From positions 930,001 through 994,000 of the forward strand of contig CAVXOW010000008.1 of NCBI GenBank assembly GCA_963763485.1: a stretch of DNA of 64,000 nt, in the 5' to 3' direction. The stretch's first letter is position 1. The number at the start of each line of letters is the position of its first letter. The notes below the pieces were generated by a model. That model did no database searches. It was not told the origin of the DNA and worked only from the letters and a program-made list of their open reading frames with translations. Position numbers and translations under genes: made by a program. This document shows, in pieces, positions 34,540 to 44,430 of the stretch. Source of the DNA: CAWCKS01 sp963763485 (GTDB lineage: Bacteria; Pseudomonadota; Alphaproteobacteria; Rhizobiales; Xanthobacteraceae).

Positions 34540-35855
34540 TGCGATCGATGCCCTCAACCGCACGCACGACACTGGTGTTTGGCGCGGCCGGCCTGATCGG
34601 CGGATACCTCGCCGCGGATCTGCGTCACCGCGGCTTTCGCGTCGTCGGTGTTGCGCGCCGCTTTGCGACCCGCCCGCAAACCGATGATGTCGAGCTGCCG
34701 ATCATGTCGATGACGGCGCTTGAGCTCGCCGAGCTGATCAGGACGCGGCAAGCCGACGTGATCGTCAACTGCCTCGGCGTGCTGCAGGATGGGCCTGGCA
34801 GCGATACGCGCGACGTCCATGTCGCTTTTGTCGCGCGGCTGATCCACGCCGTCAGGCAGTGCGGGCGCGACGTCAGGCTGATCCACCTGTCGATGCCCGG
34901 CCGCGACGCCGACGACTTGACGCCGTTCAGCCGGACCAAGCGTGAGGCCGAGCGCGTGATCCGGTCATCGGGCGTTCGTCATGTCATCCTGAGGCCGGGC
35001 TTCGTCATTGCGCCCGCCGCCTTCGGCGGCAGCGCCTTGACGCGCGCGCTGGCCGCGCTGCCGTTCACGCTGGGCCAGCGCGAGACGCGCGTGCCGTTTG
35101 CGCCTGTTGCAATCGAGGATATCGCCGAGACTGTTGCGACCATCGTCGATGACTCCTCGATCGCGGGAGAGGCTGCGACGTGGGAGTTGATGCAGCGGGA
35201 GCCCGCGACGCTTGGCGATGTCATCGCCTATTTTCGCGATGTGCTTGGCGGACCAAAGCCGCTCGTCGTGCTGCCGTCGCTGCTGCTGACGACAGGCGCG
35301 CGCCTCGGCGACATCGCGAGCTGGCTCGGCTGGTCGCCGCCGATCCGGTCGACGGCGTTGGCCGAGTTGCGGCGCGGCGTGCAGGGCGATCCTGCCGCGT
35401 GGATCGCGGCCACGGGAGTAGCGCCGCGGTCGCTTGCCGACCTCTCGGCGCGGCCTGCGACCATCCAGGACAAATGGTTCGCGCGGCTCTATCTGATCAA
35501 GGCCGTGATCATCGTTACGCTGGTGATGTTCTGGGTCGTCTCCGGCCTGATCGCGCTCACCGCATCGTTCGCCGCCGCGGCCGCGATCCTCTCCTCTCAC
35601 GGTTTTCCGCGCGCACTCGTTGCGCCCGCCACGGCAGCCAGCAGCCTGATGGACATTGCGATCGGCATTGCCATTGCGTTTCGCCGGACCTGCAGGGCGG
35701 GCCTGATCGCCGGCATCGCCGCCTCGCTGTTCTACATGATCGGCGCCGCAGTACTCACGCCCGATCTCTGGCTCGAGCCAACAGGCGCGCTGGTCAAGAC
35801 CTTTCCGGCGATCGTGCTGATGCTGGTGGCGCTCGTCATCCTGGATAACCGATGA
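34539..35855 (+). CDS. NAD(P)-binding SDR domain fused to a DoxX-like membrane domain
   Basis: 438 residues. The N-terminal two thirds is an atypical extended SDR/NmrA fold: LVFGAAGLIGGYLAADLRHRGF (GxxGxxG), VNCLGVLQDGPG, SRTKREAERVIRSSG (Tyr of YxxxK replaced by Thr, keeping Lys) and LRPGFVIAP. From about residue 305 comes a DoxX-like part with four membrane helices (KWFARLYLIKAVIIVTLVMFWVVSGL onward). The same fusion occurs in proteins annotated as SDR family with DoxX-like C-terminus. ATG at 34539 overlaps the DUF2269 stop (tgATG), and its stop overlaps the next gene (ATGA). Confidence 0.85.
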   Translation: MRSMPSTARTTLVFGAAGLIGGYLAADLRHRGFRVVGVARRFATRPQTDDVELPIMSMTALELAELIRTRQADVIVNCLGVLQDGPGSDTRDVHVAFVARLIHAVRQCGRDVRLIHLSMPGRDADDLTPFSRTKREAERVIRSSGVRHVILRPGFVIAPAAFGGSALTRALAALPFTLGQRETRVPFAPVAIEDIAETVATIVDDSSIAGEAATWELMQREPATLGDVIAYFRDVLGGPKPLVVLPSLLLTTGARLGDIASWLGWSPPIRSTALAELRRGVQGDPAAWIAATGVAPRSLADLSARPATIQDKWFARLYLIKAVIIVTLVMFWVVSGLIALTASFAAAAAILSSHGFPRALVAPATAASSLMDIAIGIAIAFRRTCRAGLIAGIAASLFYMIGAAVLTPDLWLEPTGALVKTFPAIVLMLVALVILDNR

Positions 35856-36292
35856 GCAATGACAGCGCCGCGCGCGGCGCAGGTCGCGATGTCTGGCGCG
35901 ATGACGGCGTCATCCTCTACGACGGCGTCTGCATCTTCTGCTCGCGCTGGGTCCGCTTCGTCGCTGCCCGGGACGTCGCTGAAAAATTTCGCTTCACGGC
36001 GATCCAGTCGGATTATGGCCGGCGGCTTGCGGAAACCTTTGGCATCGACGCAACAAGCCCCGACACCAACGCCGTGGTGCTGAACGGCCACGCCTTGTTC
36101 AAATCGGATGCCGCGATCGCGGTGATCTCCAGTCTGCCACACTGGCGCTGGGCGCGGGTATTCAGGCTTGTGCCAAAACCGTTGCGCGACGCCGTCTACG
36201 ATCTCGTCGCCCGCAACCGCTACCGCATCTTCGGCACCTATGAGACCTGCTATCTCGGCGATTCGTCGTTCAGGTCGCGGGTGATGGAGTAG
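35852..36292 (+). CDS. DCC family protein (DUF393 thiol-disulfide type)
   Basis: 146 residues. The defining motif is VILYDGVCIFCSRWVRFV (DGxCxxC) near residue 20; later motifs are FRFTAIQSDYGRRLAETFGID, KSDAAIAVISSLP and FGTYETCYLG. The family is predicted to do thiol-disulfide chemistry. ATG at 35852 overlaps the SDR-DoxX stop by four bases (ATGA), so DUF2269, SDR-DoxX and this gene form a coupled operon. Confidence 0.9.
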   Translation: MSNDSAARGAGRDVWRDDGVILYDGVCIFCSRWVRFVAARDVAEKFRFTAIQSDYGRRLAETFGIDATSPDTNAVVLNGHALFKSDAAIAVISSLPHWRWARVFRLVPKPLRDAVYDLVARNRYRIFGTYETCYLGDSSFRSRVME

Positions 36293-36373
36293 TGCTTACT
36301 CGAGGACGGTGATAAGAGAGGCCTCGCACGGATGAGCCGGCAGAAATCTTGCGGCCACTAATTAGTTGCGGAC

Positions 36374-37273
36374 ATGGCAAAAGCGGTTTTCACGACCAAG
36401 GTGACACCGAGCTACAAGGATTTGCCTGAGTATCGTTATCACTTTCCGCGAACGTATTTGAACCAGGCTAGACAGGCGATCGGCGACTACATCGTCTACT
36501 ACGAGCCGCGGCGATCAAGCGCAGATTTGGCAAGCTTTGGTGGGCGGCAATCGTATTTTGGGGTCGCTAGGGTAACGTCGATCGTTGAAGATTTTGAACT
36601 GCCCAATCATTACTATGCCCTTGTTGAGGGATATCTCGACTTTGACCGGCCAGTCTCCTTCGCTGAGGGAGGCGAGTATTACGAGAGCGCGTTGCAGAAG
36701 TATGATGGAAGCACCAACAAAGGCGCGTTTGGACGGGCAGTCAGGGTGATTCCCGATGACGAGTTTGATCGGATATTGAAGGCCGGCTTCGCGCCGATCC
36801 TTCAAGCCTCACCTATCGCATCCGGGCAACAGTTCCCCGGCTTTGATGAGCCAGCTGAGTTGTTCGAGCGACCAATCGTCGAGCTTACAGTCTCGCGTCC
36901 ATTCAGAGAACGATCATTTATGTACAACGTTCGCGCCGCGTACGAGAATCGATGTGCGATGACGGGACTTCGGTTGATCAACGGTGGAGGTCGACCAGAA
37001 GTTCAGGCGGCACACATCCAACCTGTCGCTTCGAGCGGACCCGACTCGGTGCGCAACGGCTTGGCGTTGTCGGGGACTGTTCATTGGATGTTTGACAGAG
37101 GCCTGATCTCCGTCGGGAATGATTTTGAAATTCTTATAGCGAAGCACCATGTGCCGGAGGACGCAGCGAGGCTACTGAACAGCAGCGGCCGGATAAACCT
37201 GCCGTCAGAACCTTCCGCATACCCAAATGGTCGCTTCTTGCAGTATCACCGCAACAAAATCTTCAAAGGTTGA
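36374..37273 (+). CDS. HNH endonuclease with N-terminal PUA/EVE-like domain, probably acquired
   Basis: 299 residues. The N-terminal half (about 20-140: NQARQAIGDYIVYYEPRR, YFGVARVTSIVEDFELPNHYYALVEGYLDF) resembles the PUA/EVE-SRA type of modified-base-binding domains. The C-terminal half is an HNH nuclease: YENRCAMTGLRLI, EVQAAHIQPVASSGPDSVRNGLALSGTVHWMFDRGLIS (H...N...H) with no zinc-knuckle Cys pairs seen. Lower GC and unlike codon use compared with its neighbours, and no operon partner, point to transfer. A modification-dependent restriction role is inference. The 3' end overlaps the amine oxidase stop side by 28 bases. Confidence 0.8.
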   Translation: MAKAVFTTKVTPSYKDLPEYRYHFPRTYLNQARQAIGDYIVYYEPRRSSADLASFGGRQSYFGVARVTSIVEDFELPNHYYALVEGYLDFDRPVSFAEGGEYYESALQKYDGSTNKGAFGRAVRVIPDDEFDRILKAGFAPILQASPIASGQQFPGFDEPAELFERPIVELTVSRPFRERSFMYNVRAAYENRCAMTGLRLINGGGRPEVQAAHIQPVASSGPDSVRNGLALSGTVHWMFDRGLISVGNDFEILIAKHHVPEDAARLLNSSGRINLPSEPSAYPNGRFLQYHRNKIFKG

Positions 37274-38538
37274 GTAGGGGCCACCGCTACTTCACCCCCA
37301 CCTTCATGCTCCGCCATCGCCTCTTTCGCCGCGCGTTCGCCGGAGTCGCGGGCGCCGTGGCAGGTCGAGAACCAGGAGAGATGCGTCGCTTCGCCGGCAA
37401 AGAACAGCCTGCCGTCGACGGGAGCGGCGAGAATAGCTCGGTCGCCGGCATGGCCGGGCAGCGCGCAGGAATAGGAGCCCAAGGCAAATTCATCGAGCGC
37501 CCAGCGCGACGCGACGAGCGGTCGCAAGCGCTTGCGGAAATCCGAGCCGAGCAGATTGACGACCTCGTCGATCGCCGCGGCAGCGAGCGCGCCGTCGCCA
37601 GACTCTTCCAGAGCGCGGGCATGGCGTCCGCCAAAATAGCCTTCGATGCAGGGCTGGCCGAACGGGCGCAGCTGGTAGGTGCCGGTGCCCACGCGATCGA
37701 TCGCGCCGCGCATGTGGCCGTCGACCGGCAGGTCGTTGGGCCCGTCCAGCGCCAGCGTCACCTTGTCGGCGAGGCCGAGCGGCAGGCCGGCTGCGGCCGC
37801 AACCTTGTCGGGAAGCTCCGGCACGAAGCGAACCTTTTCCCTGGCGAGAATGTCGGTCGGGAGCGTCACGATCACCTTGTCGGCGATAACGGTACCTTGC
37901 GAGGTCTCGATCCGCACTCGCGCGCCGGAGTGATCGATCAGCGAGACAACTGTGTTGCGTGCGACCGGCACCCTGGCGCCGTAGGCAGAAACCAGCGCGC
38001 CAAAACCGCGCCGGACGCGCCAGTTGATCTCGGTATCCTCATAGGCGATGAAATCCTTCACTGACACGCGGTCGAGCTCGACGCCGCTGATGTAGGTCGA
38101 CAGTGCATTGATCAACGGATTCCAGCGGCTGCCGTTTTCGAGCGCGCGCTCCGCCGGCACGTCTTGCGGGCTCTCAGCCAGCGCATCGCAGCGATCCCAG
38201 AACGCGTCGAGTTCTTTCAGGAACGCCGCGCGAAGATCATTTGGAAAGCCGATGTTGTTGCTCTGCTCGCGCCAGCGCGGCCGCTTCTGGTCGATCTCGA
38301 AGCCTAGCTCCTGCGCGATCGCCGCGAAGGAATTCCTGTCGGCCGAGTGCAGCCAGCCGCAGCCGACGTCGAAGGTCACATTCTCGGAAGCAACGACCGT
38401 GTGGGCGCGGCCGCCGACGCGGTGGCGCGCTTCCAGCACGAGAACACTGAAGGCCGAAGTCTCCAGCGTGCGTGCCGCGCCGAGGCCGGCAGCTCCTGCA
38501 CCAATGATCGCGATGTCAACGTCGGAGGGGAGGGACAT
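37246..38538 (-). CDS. FAD-dependent amine oxidase
   Basis: 430 residues of the flavin monoamine oxidase family. N-terminal FAD site DIAIIGAGAAGLGAARTLE with acidic end VLEARHRVGGRAHT; GCGWLHSADRN; RRGFGALVSAYG; late signature FFAGEATHLSWFSTCHGARDSGERAAKEAM (FAD-binding GE and active-site region). The segment ISGVELDRVSVKDF and PTDILAREKVRFVPELP are also typical. Soluble, no signal peptide. It converges on the HNH gene with a 28-base overlap of coding ends. Substrate unknown (polyamine or aromatic amine). Confidence 0.9.
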   Translation of the reverse strand: MSLPSDVDIAIIGAGAAGLGAARTLETSAFSVLVLEARHRVGGRAHTVVASENVTFDVGCGWLHSADRNSFAAIAQELGFEIDQKRPRWREQSNNIGFPNDLRAAFLKELDAFWDRCDALAESPQDVPAERALENGSRWNPLINALSTYISGVELDRVSVKDFIAYEDTEINWRVRRGFGALVSAYGARVPVARNTVVSLIDHSGARVRIETSQGTVIADKVIVTLPTDILAREKVRFVPELPDKVAAAAGLPLGLADKVTLALDGPNDLPVDGHMRGAIDRVGTGTYQLRPFGQPCIEGYFGGRHARALEESGDGALAAAAIDEVVNLLGSDFRKRLRPLVASRWALDEFALGSYSCALPGHAGDRAILAAPVDGRLFFAGEATHLSWFSTCHGARDSGERAAKEAMAEHEGGGEVAVAPTQPLKILLR

Positions 38539-38572
38539 GGCGCGGGCGGTTCAGCGGAAGGAAATTTAAAAC

Positions 38573-38692
38573 TCCGCCGCTCGTCCCCGCGGAAGCGGGG
38601 ATCCAGTTTTTGCCAAACAATGGACGTGAGCAATGTACGCCATTTTTCTCGACTGGATTCCCGCCTTCGCGGGAATGAGCGGAACAAACCAA
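38573..38692. repeat. Dispersed palindromic repeat, family A, third copy
   Basis: Reads cgctcgtccccgcggaagcg gggatccag, then tttttgccaaacaa, and ends ctggattcccgccttcgcgg gaatgagcgg. The same order of parts as at 21752-21856 and 59352-59445, including the internal tttttgcca segment, so the middle is partly conserved too. Lies between typA and the amine oxidase gene. Confidence 0.7.
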
Positions 38693-38699
38693 CTCTAAA

Positions 38700-40529
<1,830 letters not shown>

Positions 40530-40600
40530 GAGCCGTCTTTGCGGTTAAGGTCTGGGCGCGATCGGCGTCGCGATAACGCGCGACGGTTGATAGGTGCGCC

Positions 40601-40630
40601 AAAAAGCAAGCCCGGCCGAGAGGACCGGGC
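40601..40630 (-). terminator. Rho-independent terminator of the Crp-type regulator gene
   Basis: On the minus strand the hairpin gcccgg-tcctctcgg-ccgggc is followed by ttgcttttt. It lies about 95 bases after the regulator stop and 70 bases before typA, so it separates the two units. Confidence 0.7.
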
Positions 40631-40724
40631 ACGCAATGTTTGTTGCGGCGCATATATAGTCGGGAATCGCTAAAAAACAACGACTTCCTGAGCCGCCGGG
40701 GCCGAAAATGGCCGCAAATCGAGC

Positions 40725-41483
40725 TCAGTTCGCGGCGGCGCCGGCCTCCTCGGTCGGATAGACCCCGCGCAGCACCTCCTCGAAGTGCGTTTTCACAAAT
40801 TCGTTGCATTGGCATGACCTGGCGTCGAGGGCAGCCCGGTCGCGCACCAGGATCGCACCCCGCCGTGTGTCGAGTACGCCGTCGGTCTTGAATATCTGGA
40901 TCACCCGGCTGGCGTAGCTGCGGCCGACACCGAGCATGCCCGCGAGCTGCTCGTGGGTCAGCGGCACAAGGTCGCTGTCGGTCCGGTCCATCGCCGAAAT
41001 GATCCATTTTGCCGTGCGCTGCTCGATCGAATGGATCGCGTTGCAGGCGGTCGATTGAAAGATCTGCGCCAGCAGGCAGTCGGCATAGCGTGCGAACACG
41101 TCGCGCAAGCCCGACGATTTCAGCTTGGCGAATTCCAGTTTGCCGATTGGCATTCGCATGAACGGGCCGCCGAACTTGACGGCAATGCGCGAATAGGCCG
41201 GCAGGTAGCCCTGGCTGACGATGCCGCCGACGGCGCCCTCACGTCCGACCAGCGTCGCCTCCACATCGCGGCCGTCTTCGCTCGCGATCAGATAGGACAC
41301 GAGGCTTGGTCCGCACGGAAAATGCACGACCTCGACGTCGTCGCCGGGATTGTAGATCAGCTTATCTTCGTCGAGCGCGCAGGCGTCGAGATCGTCGGAA
41401 ATCAGCGCGTAGTCGGGAGCGGCCAGCCGTCGCAGCAGGTTGTTGTGCGGTCGCTCGCCGGAATGGTTCGATTGGGAAATCAT
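40725..41483 (-). CDS. Crp/Fnr family transcriptional regulator
   Basis: 252 residues. An N-terminal cyclic-nucleotide-binding-type beta barrel (about 40-130: LIYNPGDDVEVVHFPCGPSLVSYLI ... VGREGAVGGIVSQGYLPA) and a C-terminal winged helix with helix-turn-helix LTHEQLAGMLGVGRSYASRVIQIFK. No FeS-binding Cys set of FNR is seen; the two Cys at SCQCNEF sit in the C-terminal tail. ATG at 41481-41483 (MISQSNHSGERPH) has a strong AGGAGG ten bases upstream. It is divergent from a response regulator gene (113 bases); effector unknown. Confidence 0.9.
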   Translation of the reverse strand: MISQSNHSGERPHNNLLRRLAAPDYALISDDLDACALDEDKLIYNPGDDVEVVHFPCGPSLVSYLIASEDGRDVEATLVGREGAVGGIVSQGYLPAYSRIAVKFGGPFMRMPIGKLEFAKLKSSGLRDVFARYADCLLAQIFQSTACNAIHSIEQRTAKWIISAMDRTDSDLVPLTHEQLAGMLGVGRSYASRVIQIFKTDGVLDTRRGAILVRDRAALDARSCQCNEFVKTHFEEVLRGVYPTEEAGAAAN

Positions 41484-41595
41484 TTCGTCATCCTCCTCCT
41501 GAAATTTTCCGTTCCCCCCTTCCAGTGTCGAATAGTGAACAGACAACGGAACCCGGACGTGCTCGGTTCCGGGCGTGGCGACGGGCAGGAGCCGC

Positions 41596-42000
41596 ATGAA
41601 TCTCATGGAACCAACTGAGGGGAAGCCGCCCGAGAGGTCGACTTTGCCGCCGGGCGACGTGCTGATCGTCGAGGACGATCTGATCATTGCTCTCGATCTC
41701 GAGGAGACGATTCTGCGTCTCGGCGTACAGACGTCGCGCACGGCAACGAGTGTCGCCGAAGCGATCGAGCTGATCGCGACAAGAAAGCCGGATTTCGCGC
41801 TGCTCGATATCGGGCTCAGGGACGAGACCAGCCTCGCGATCGCCGACCGGCTCGACGCGCTAGGCGTGCCGTTCGCCTTTCTCACCGGCTACGGCGCGCG
41901 CGCCACGCCGCTGCCGCGCTTCGGCGACAGGCCCAAGATCGAGAAACCGTTTTCCGGAGCGGCGCTGACCGTCCTGCTGCGCAATTGGCGCCGCCGCTGA
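41596..42000 (+). CDS. Single-domain response regulator
   Basis: 134 residues, CheY-like receiver only. Acidic pocket in VLIVEDDLIIALDLEE, phosphorylated Asp in FALLDIGLRDE, Thr in FAFLTGYGAR and Lys in PKIEKPFSG. No output domain, so it probably acts in a phosphorelay (typical of HWE/PAS kinase partners in rhizobia). ATG at 41596 (MNLMEPTEGKPPE) follows AGGAG. No histidine kinase is adjacent. Convergent with the TAXI protein gene. Confidence 0.9.
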   Translation: MNLMEPTEGKPPERSTLPPGDVLIVEDDLIIALDLEETILRLGVQTSRTATSVAEAIELIATRKPDFALLDIGLRDETSLAIADRLDALGVPFAFLTGYGARATPLPRFGDRPKIEKPFSGAALTVLLRNWRRR

Positions 42001-42007
42001 GGCGCCG

Positions 42008-43453
42008 CTATGCGCGCAGCTGCGCGGCCTGCCGCATCAACACCGGCGCGCTCAGCAGCAGCGAGCGCCGATCGGCGATCGCGCTGTGCAGCTGCTGCAG
42101 CATGATGTGACAAGCGGTCAGCGCGCCGTCGTCGATCGCGCCGTCGTCGTAGCAGTGCAGCGTCTGCTTCAGGATGTCGTCGGCCTCGGCCTGCAGCTTG
42201 TCGAGATCGTCCGGTGCTGCCGCGTTGCGCGCCTCCAGCAGCATGTCCATCAGCCGGTCGCGCAGCGACGTGGAGATCATGCGCTCGTCGCGCTTCAAGT
42301 AGCTGCCGAACCAGGCGCCGGCGGAGCCGACCGCCGACAGCGCCATGATGCCCCACCAGATGTAATCGCTGTAGCGGTCGAGGAAGGTCTTTTCCTCGCC
42401 GTCGACATAGGCGGCGGCGCCCGGATGCGCGGGAATGGCGGCATCCTTGTCCGTGTCGGGCGTCTCGATCTTCGCCGCCTGCGCGACTTCGCCGATCATC
42501 GACTGGCGCACGGCGAACAGCTGGCGCGTGAAGGCGCCGACCGCGAGCTCGGACAGCGAAGCGCGCGCCACGATATAGTGCGAGAAGTTGATGGTCTTGA
42601 CCTCGTCCTCCGGCTGCGCCGGCGAGCCGCCGAACGTGCCGGCCGGGATCGTGTCCGCATCATACTGCGGGTATTTCGCGGCGATCGCATCGGCGGAATC
42701 GATATCGAGGAAGGTTGCGGTACCGCCGTTGCGCATCGATGCGGCAAAGGCGTCCGCCGTGATACGGCTGTTGACCGGGCCGACCGCCATCATGACGTCG
42801 ACCTTTTGCGTGCGGACCGCGTCGGCCACCTCGTTGGTGCCGAACTGCACGATCTCGACCTTGGCCGGATCGACCGCGTACTGGTTCAGGATGACCTTCA
42901 GCAGGTTGACGTTGGCTTGTGTGCGTCCGATCACGCCGACGCGATGGCCGGCAAGCTGGTTGATCTTCGTGATCTTGGTCGCCTTCTTGCCTTTCGGCGG
43001 CGGCGGCACCCAGAGCATCACGACGTTCTTGCGCAAGGTCGCAACCGCTTGCGCGTTCTTCGGCACATCAAGGTCACCGCGGATGACGGCGAGGTCGGCC
43101 TTGCCTTCCGCAAGCGCCGTGGCGCTCGCCGCCGCGCCGTCGGTCAACACGATGCGCAGCTTGGTGTAGCCGCGTTCGCGCAGCAGCGCCTGTGACAGCG
43201 CATTGACGACTTTTGCGTCTTCGGACGTGGCCGGCCCGACTGCGATGCGCAATGTCGCGGGGCGCAGCATGTAATAGACGATGCCGACCGAACCCGCGAC
43301 AATCGCGAGAATGCCGGCGATCAGCGTGAGATAAAGCCGCACCCCGCGGGCGCGGCGGGGACGCGCCGGCCCGGGTCCGTTCGCCAACGTGCCGCCAAAA
43401 GTCATGGTACGTCCCATCAATCGGGCGAGGCTCATCCGCATCGGATATCCCAA
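42008..43453 (-). CDS. TAXI family TRAP-type solute-binding protein, membrane-anchored
   Basis: 481 residues. An N-terminal membrane segment at about 40-62 (YLTLIAGILAIVAGSVGIVYYML) anchors a TAXI-type binding domain (LRIAVGPATSEDAKVVNALSQAL, DLAVIRGDL, HRVGVIGRTQANVNLLKVIL, VDVMMAVGPVN, AGTFGGSP). A second membrane segment near 390-410 (YIWWGIMALSAVGSAGAWFG) is followed by a helical cytoplasmic tail of about 80 residues. The double anchor and tail are unusual for a binding protein and no TRAP permease lies beside it; it may instead sense a solute. Start uncertain within MGYPMRM. Confidence 0.85.
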   Translation of the reverse strand: MGYPMRMSLARLMGRTMTFGGTLANGPGPARPRRARGVRLYLTLIAGILAIVAGSVGIVYYMLRPATLRIAVGPATSEDAKVVNALSQALLRERGYTKLRIVLTDGAAASATALAEGKADLAVIRGDLDVPKNAQAVATLRKNVVMLWVPPPPKGKKATKITKINQLAGHRVGVIGRTQANVNLLKVILNQYAVDPAKVEIVQFGTNEVADAVRTQKVDVMMAVGPVNSRITADAFAASMRNGGTATFLDIDSADAIAAKYPQYDADTIPAGTFGGSPAQPEDEVKTINFSHYIVARASLSELAVGAFTRQLFAVRQSMIGEVAQAAKIETPDTDKDAAIPAHPGAAAYVDGEEKTFLDRYSDYIWWGIMALSAVGSAGAWFGSYLKRDERMISTSLRDRLMDMLLEARNAAAPDDLDKLQAEADDILKQTLHCYDDGAIDDGALTACHIMLQQLHSAIADRRSLLLSAPVLMRQAAQLRA

Positions 43454-43585
43454 AGATCCTTGAGCATTGTATCACTTTTGGCGTTGCACCGCAGGCGGCT
43501 TGTCCGACATGGTTAGCGTTAATTCTTCGCAAGGTTCCGTCGCATGTCGCGGAAGAGCGGCCCTGGCAGGAAAAAGGAGGATCGC

Positions 43586-43879
43586 ATGACCGATCGGTTG
43601 ACGGGCGAGGTGCGAAAAGCGGCACTGGCGACGCTTCACGGCTGGAGCGAGGCAAAAGGTCGCGATGCCATCGAGCGGACCTTCAGTTTTGCCGATTTCA
43701 GCGAGGCTTTCGGCTTCATGGCGCGGGCGGCCCTGGTCGCCGAAAAGCACGACCACCACCCCGAATGGCGCAACGTCTACAAGACCGTCGAAGTCACGCT
43801 GTCGACCCATGACGCCGGCGGCCTGACCATGAAGGACGTTGCGCTGGCACAGGCGATGAACGCCATTGCCGGGAAGTAA
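43586..43879 (+). CDS. phhB: 4a-hydroxytetrahydrobiopterin dehydratase
   Basis: 97 residues, pterin carbinolamine dehydratase fold. Recycles oxidised pterin for aromatic amino acid hydroxylases. Core motif EKHDHHPEWRNVYKTVEVTLSTHDAGGLTMKDVALAQAMN carries the catalytic His-His pair. ATG at 43586 (MTDRLTGEVRKAAL) has AAGGAGG six bases upstream; the 14 residues before it are dropped. No hydroxylase gene is beside it. Confidence 0.94.
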   Translation: MTDRLTGEVRKAALATLHGWSEAKGRDAIERTFSFADFSEAFGFMARAALVAEKHDHHPEWRNVYKTVEVTLSTHDAGGLTMKDVALAQAMNAIAGK

Positions 43880-43944
43880 TTCTTCGCAGAGACAACCACG
43901 AGAGGCGGCTTGCGCAGCTTTAGCCCCATCACCACCTGCCGACC

Positions 43945-44322
43945 ATGAGCACTCATCAGACCGGTTTTGCCGTCGCTGATTTCGTCTCGAAGCCTGAAAA
44001 CTTCGAGCGCGATCGCGACACGGTTGCCAGGAATTTCTGGCGCAAGCTGAAGCGCGTGGCGGCGAAGATCCCGTTCGCGGAGGACTTGCTGGCCGCCTAC
44101 TACTGCGCGTTCGACCGGCAGACGCCGCGCCATGTCCAGGCCGCGCTGATCGGCGCGCTCGCCTACTTCATCCTGCCGTTCGACTTCGTGCCGGATTTCC
44201 TGCCGGTCTTCGGCTTCACCGATGACGCCGCCGTGCTCGCGACCGCGCTCCGGCTGGTCGCCACTCACATTCGCGACGAACACCGCGAAGCTGCGCGTGC
44301 TGCGCTGAAGCGCGGGGTTTAG
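43945..44322 (+). CDS. YkvA family protein (DUF1232)
   Basis: 125 residues. The DUF1232 motif is seen in IPFAEDLLAAYYCAFDRQTPRHVQAALIGALAYFILPFDFVPDFLPVFGFTDDAAVL (key part YFILPFDFVPDFLP). Two hydrophobic segments flank it. Function unknown; common next to housekeeping genes. It follows phhB by 65 bases. Confidence 0.93.
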   Translation: MSTHQTGFAVADFVSKPENFERDRDTVARNFWRKLKRVAAKIPFAEDLLAAYYCAFDRQTPRHVQAALIGALAYFILPFDFVPDFLPVFGFTDDAAVLATALRLVATHIRDEHREAARAALKRGV

Positions 44323-44324
44323 TT

Positions 44325-44425
44325 CCGTCATTCCGGGATGACCCGAAGGGTCAGGCCCGGAATCCATACCCCCTGTCGTGGTTATGGATTCCGGGCTCGC
44401 GCTTCGCGCGCCCCGGAATGACGAA
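44325..44425. repeat. Dispersed palindromic repeat, family E
   Basis: Reads cgtcattccgggatgacccg aagggtcaggcccggaatcc at at the left and ttatggattccgggctcgcg ... cccggaatgacg at the right. A second copy at 46285-46449 has a double-hairpin module in its first loop. Lies between convergent YkvA and oxidoreductase genes. Confidence 0.7.
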
Positions 44426-44430
44426 TGGTG

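Noticed and set aside
41483..41885. N-terminal extension of 134 codons for the Crp-type regulator
   Set aside because: It would overlap the response regulator gene on the other strand; the ATG at 41481-41483 has a strong ribosome site and begins family-like sequence.
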